A DNA stretch of 64,000 bases from Neotamlana laminarinivorans (GTDB lineage: Bacteria > Bacteroidota > Bacteroidia > Flavobacteriales > Flavobacteriaceae). Below, piece after piece: positions 62,158 to 64,000 of this stretch; position 1 is the first letter of the stretch; each line of letters begins with the position of its first letter. The stretch spans positions 1-64,000 of the forward strand of contig NZ_JAJAPW010000006.1 in the NCBI RefSeq assembly GCF_020523925.1, written 5' to 3'. A program made the translations under genes and the position numbers. The notes under the pieces are model-generated. The model saw nothing but the letters and a program-made list of their open reading frames with translations. It had not been told where the DNA came from and searched no databases.

Positions 62158-63084
62158 TTATTTTGTTTTAGCCTGTTTTATTTTTTTAGGTTTGCTAACT
62201 ATATAAACTCCGGCAGCAACTAACAAACAACTAAAAATTTTAATAGGGTTTATATCTTTCGCATATTCGCTTTGCATAAAAACGTAAGCCAAAATGCTAA
62301 CAATAATAAAGCTAACTACAGGTTGTAAATATACATAGCTGCTTGTAACCGAAGGTGCTAAATGTTTTAAAGCAAATATGTTAAATAAATAAGCAAAAAA
62401 CGTAGTAAATAAAACGACATAACCAATGGTTAAAACGGTATGTGTAGTAAAACCACTAAAGTTTGTTTCTAAAAAAGCATTAACATTAAATGGCAGCGAA
62501 ATAATAAAGCCTATTAAAAATATCCAACTTGAAACGGTAATGGCATGATATTTTTTCATCACAGTTTTTGCTATAACCAAGTATAAGCCATAACTACACG
62601 CGTTACCAAAAATTAGTAAATTACCTAAAAACGAACTATTCCCTTGTGCATTATTACCATAAAGAATTAAGGTAACAGCTCCAATTCCGGCAATTGTAAT
62701 GCCTAATATTTTGTTTAATGTAATTTTTTCTTTTAAAATGAATAAACTGAAAACTAAAACTAAAACAGGGGTTGCAGTTTGTATAATAGAAGCATCAATA
62801 GGAGATGTTAAATTAATCCCATGAAAAAACAGCATTTGGTTTAAAGCACCACCAAAAAGACTGCATAAAAAAAGTTTTATAAAATCTTTTTTTTCAACAC
62901 GTTCTTTAACAAATAATAGTTTGAGTAGCCAAAATAAAAAGGTGCAACTAGCTAGCCTAATAAAAACAAATGCAGTTGGCATAATTTTATCAGGCATAAC
63001 ACCTTTGGCAATAATGTAATTAGCTCCATAAATGGCATTTGCACCAAAAACAGCTAAATGAGCTTGAGTATTTTTATTAAACAA
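62158..63084 (-). CDS. EamA family (DMT) transporter
   Basis: A 308-residue inner-membrane protein with ten hydrophobic helices arranged as two EamA repeats (about 10-140 and 155-295). Family blocks include FIRLASCTFLFWLL, ASIIQTATPVLVLVFSLFILKEKI and SSYVYLQPVVSFIIVSILAY. Members export metabolites or amino acids; the substrate here cannot be told. It is divergent from leuS and 88 bases upstream of ftsX on the same strand. Confidence 0.92.
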   Translation of the reverse strand: MFNKNTQAHLAVFGANAIYGANYIIAKGVMPDKIMPTAFVFIRLASCTFLFWLLKLLFVKERVEKKDFIKLFLCSLFGGALNQMLFFHGINLTSPIDASIIQTATPVLVLVFSLFILKEKITLNKILGITIAGIGAVTLILYGNNAQGNSSFLGNLLIFGNACSYGLYLVIAKTVMKKYHAITVSSWIFLIGFIISLPFNVNAFLETNFSGFTTHTVLTIGYVVLFTTFFAYLFNIFALKHLAPSVTSSYVYLQPVVSFIIVSILAYVFMQSEYAKDINPIKIFSCLLVAAGVYIVSKPKKIKQAKTK

Positions 63085-63180
63085 TATATTACGTTTTATG
63101 CAGCGAAATTACAAATTGCTATAATAAAGCCTTGTTTTTATAGCATTAAAATTTGCTTTATGTAAATGTGTTCGTATTAA

Positions 63181-63212
63181 TTGGCTCTTTTTCGTTTTAA
63201 AACGTAAATTTG
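63181..63212 (+). promoter_or_regulatory. Promoter of leuS
   Basis: TTG (63181-63183), 21 bases, then the -7 element TAAATTTG (63205-63212). The start codon is at 63242. Confidence 0.65.
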
Positions 63213-63241
63213 CGCTTTCAAAAAATGTAGAAATAAACAGG

Positions 63242-64000
63242 ATGAAATACAATTTCAACGACATTGATGCCAAATGGCAAAAATATTGGGCCGAAAACCA
63301 AACGTTTAAAGCTGAAAATAATAGCGATAAACCAAAATATTATGTTTTAGATATGTTTCCTTACCCAAGTGGTGCAGGTTTACATGTTGGGCATCCGTTG
63401 GGTTATATTGCATCCGATATTTATGCACGTTACAAACGTCACCAAGGGTTTAATGTTTTACATCCGCAAGGTTACGATTCGTTTGGTTTGCCAGCAGAAC
63501 AGTATGCTATTCAAACAGGCCAACATCCGGCATTAACTACCGAAGCCAACATAAAAACATATCGCCGTCAATTAGATCAAATAGGATTTTCTTTTGATTG
63601 GAGCAGAGAAGTACGTACGAGTAATCCAGAATATTACAAATGGACACAATGGATTTTTATACAATTATTTAATTCATGGTATAATGTAGATGCTAATAAA
63701 GCTGAAGACATTTCAGAATTAATTAAAGTTTTTGAAAACGAAGGTAACGCCAATGTAAACGCTGTTGCCGATGAAGATATAACTGTTTTTTCTGCTGAAG
63801 AGTGGAATGCTTTTTCAAGCAAAAAACAACAAGAAATTTTACTTGGGTATCGTTTAACCTATTTAGCCGAAACCGAAGTAAACTGGTGTCCGGCTTTAGG
63901 AACTGTTTTAGCCAACGACGAAATTGTAAATGGCGTTTCAGAACGTGGTGGGCATCCTGTGGTGCGTAAAAAAATGACCCAATGGAGCATGCGTATTTCT
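63242..64000 (+). CDS. leuS: Leucyl-tRNA synthetase (5' part, runs off the window)
   Basis: The first 253 residues of LeuRS are present and open to the end. The start [16 protein letters not shown] is standard; [22 protein letters not shown] contains the HIGH-type motif HVGH, and [19 protein letters not shown] follows. The segment around residues 155-200 is an insertion of the kind seen in Bacteroidota LeuRS, before [18 protein letters not shown]. The editing domain and KMSKS motif lie beyond the window. Confidence 0.97.
   Translation, partial: MKYNFNDIDAKWQKYWAENQTFKAENNSDKPKYYVLDMFPYPSGAGLHVGHPLGYIASDIYARYKRHQGFNVLHPQGYDSFGLPAEQYAIQTGQHPALTTEANIKTYRRQLDQIGFSFDWSREVRTSNPEYYKWTQWIFIQLFNSWYNVDANKAEDISELIKVFENEGNANVNAVADEDITVFSAEEWNAFSSKKQQEILLGYRLTYLAETEVNWCPALGTVLANDEIVNGVSERGGHPVVRKKMTQWSMRIS

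Overview
The window looks like a chromosomal segment of a low-GC, probably marine, member of the Flavobacteriaceae (Bacteroidota). The evidence is the AT-rich composition, Bacteroidota-type promoters (-7 element TAnnTTTG), several TonB-dependent receptors, a DUF3127 OB-fold protein, L21 with a C-terminal HhH extension, DUF4301, a TPR/LuxR-type regulator, and the ftsX-DUF3098-uppP-truB gene order. I saw no prophage, IS element, CRISPR array or tRNA. The window opens on the 3' end of a 5S rRNA and closes inside leuS.

Layout. 0-5 kb: end of an rRNA operon, then uronate isomerase (uxaC) with a three-gene TRAP transporter. 5-7.4 kb: a minus-strand SDR / membrane protein / AraC cluster. 7.5-15.5 kb: a divergent locus that I read as haem/iron acquisition. 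A TonB receptor and a HmuY-like lipoprotein run right; DUF6607, an ankyrin protein, DUF2271 and a PepSY-flavodoxin-FNR reductase run left. 15.6-20 kb: a LacI regulator, a 48-residue lipoprotein missed by ordinary ORF calling, and a TPR histidine kinase with its response regulator. 20-25 kb: DUF456, then a BlaI / M56 peptidase / TPR / lipoprotein operon behind paired operators. 25-27.5 kb: small membrane and metal-binding proteins, then rplU-rpmA. 27.6-33.3 kb: a TPR-LuxR regulator, TonB receptor and beta-propeller phytase, suggesting phytate use. 33.3-40.4 kb: ahcY, a phosphopantetheinyl transferase, a GGGP synthase homologue, pnuC, a NadR-DUF4301 fusion and arfB. 40.4-50.3 kb: two TPP riboswitches, one before a TonB receptor and one before thiS-thiC-TenI-like-thiD-thiE-thiG-thiH-thiF. 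50-64 kb: mostly housekeeping (greA, HIT, a histidine kinase, the DUF3127 protein, aat, an arsenite pump, tag, truB, uppP, ftsX, leuS).

Themes. Nutrient capture across the outer membrane recurs: three TonB receptors appear dedicated to haem, phytate and thiamin, plus TRAP uronate uptake. Two dispersed intergenic repeat families are visible. One has the core GAGCGCAGTCGA; the other is about 64 bases long and occurs at 34.2 kb and, inverted, at 45.1 kb. The best candidates for under-described biology are the divergent haem locus, the BlaI/M56 operon carrying three copies of a C-x11-C TonB-like domain, a possible small RNA at 19.85 kb, the greA leader, and thiD without a usual start codon. Functions are inferred by reading sequence and recalling families; no database search was run.
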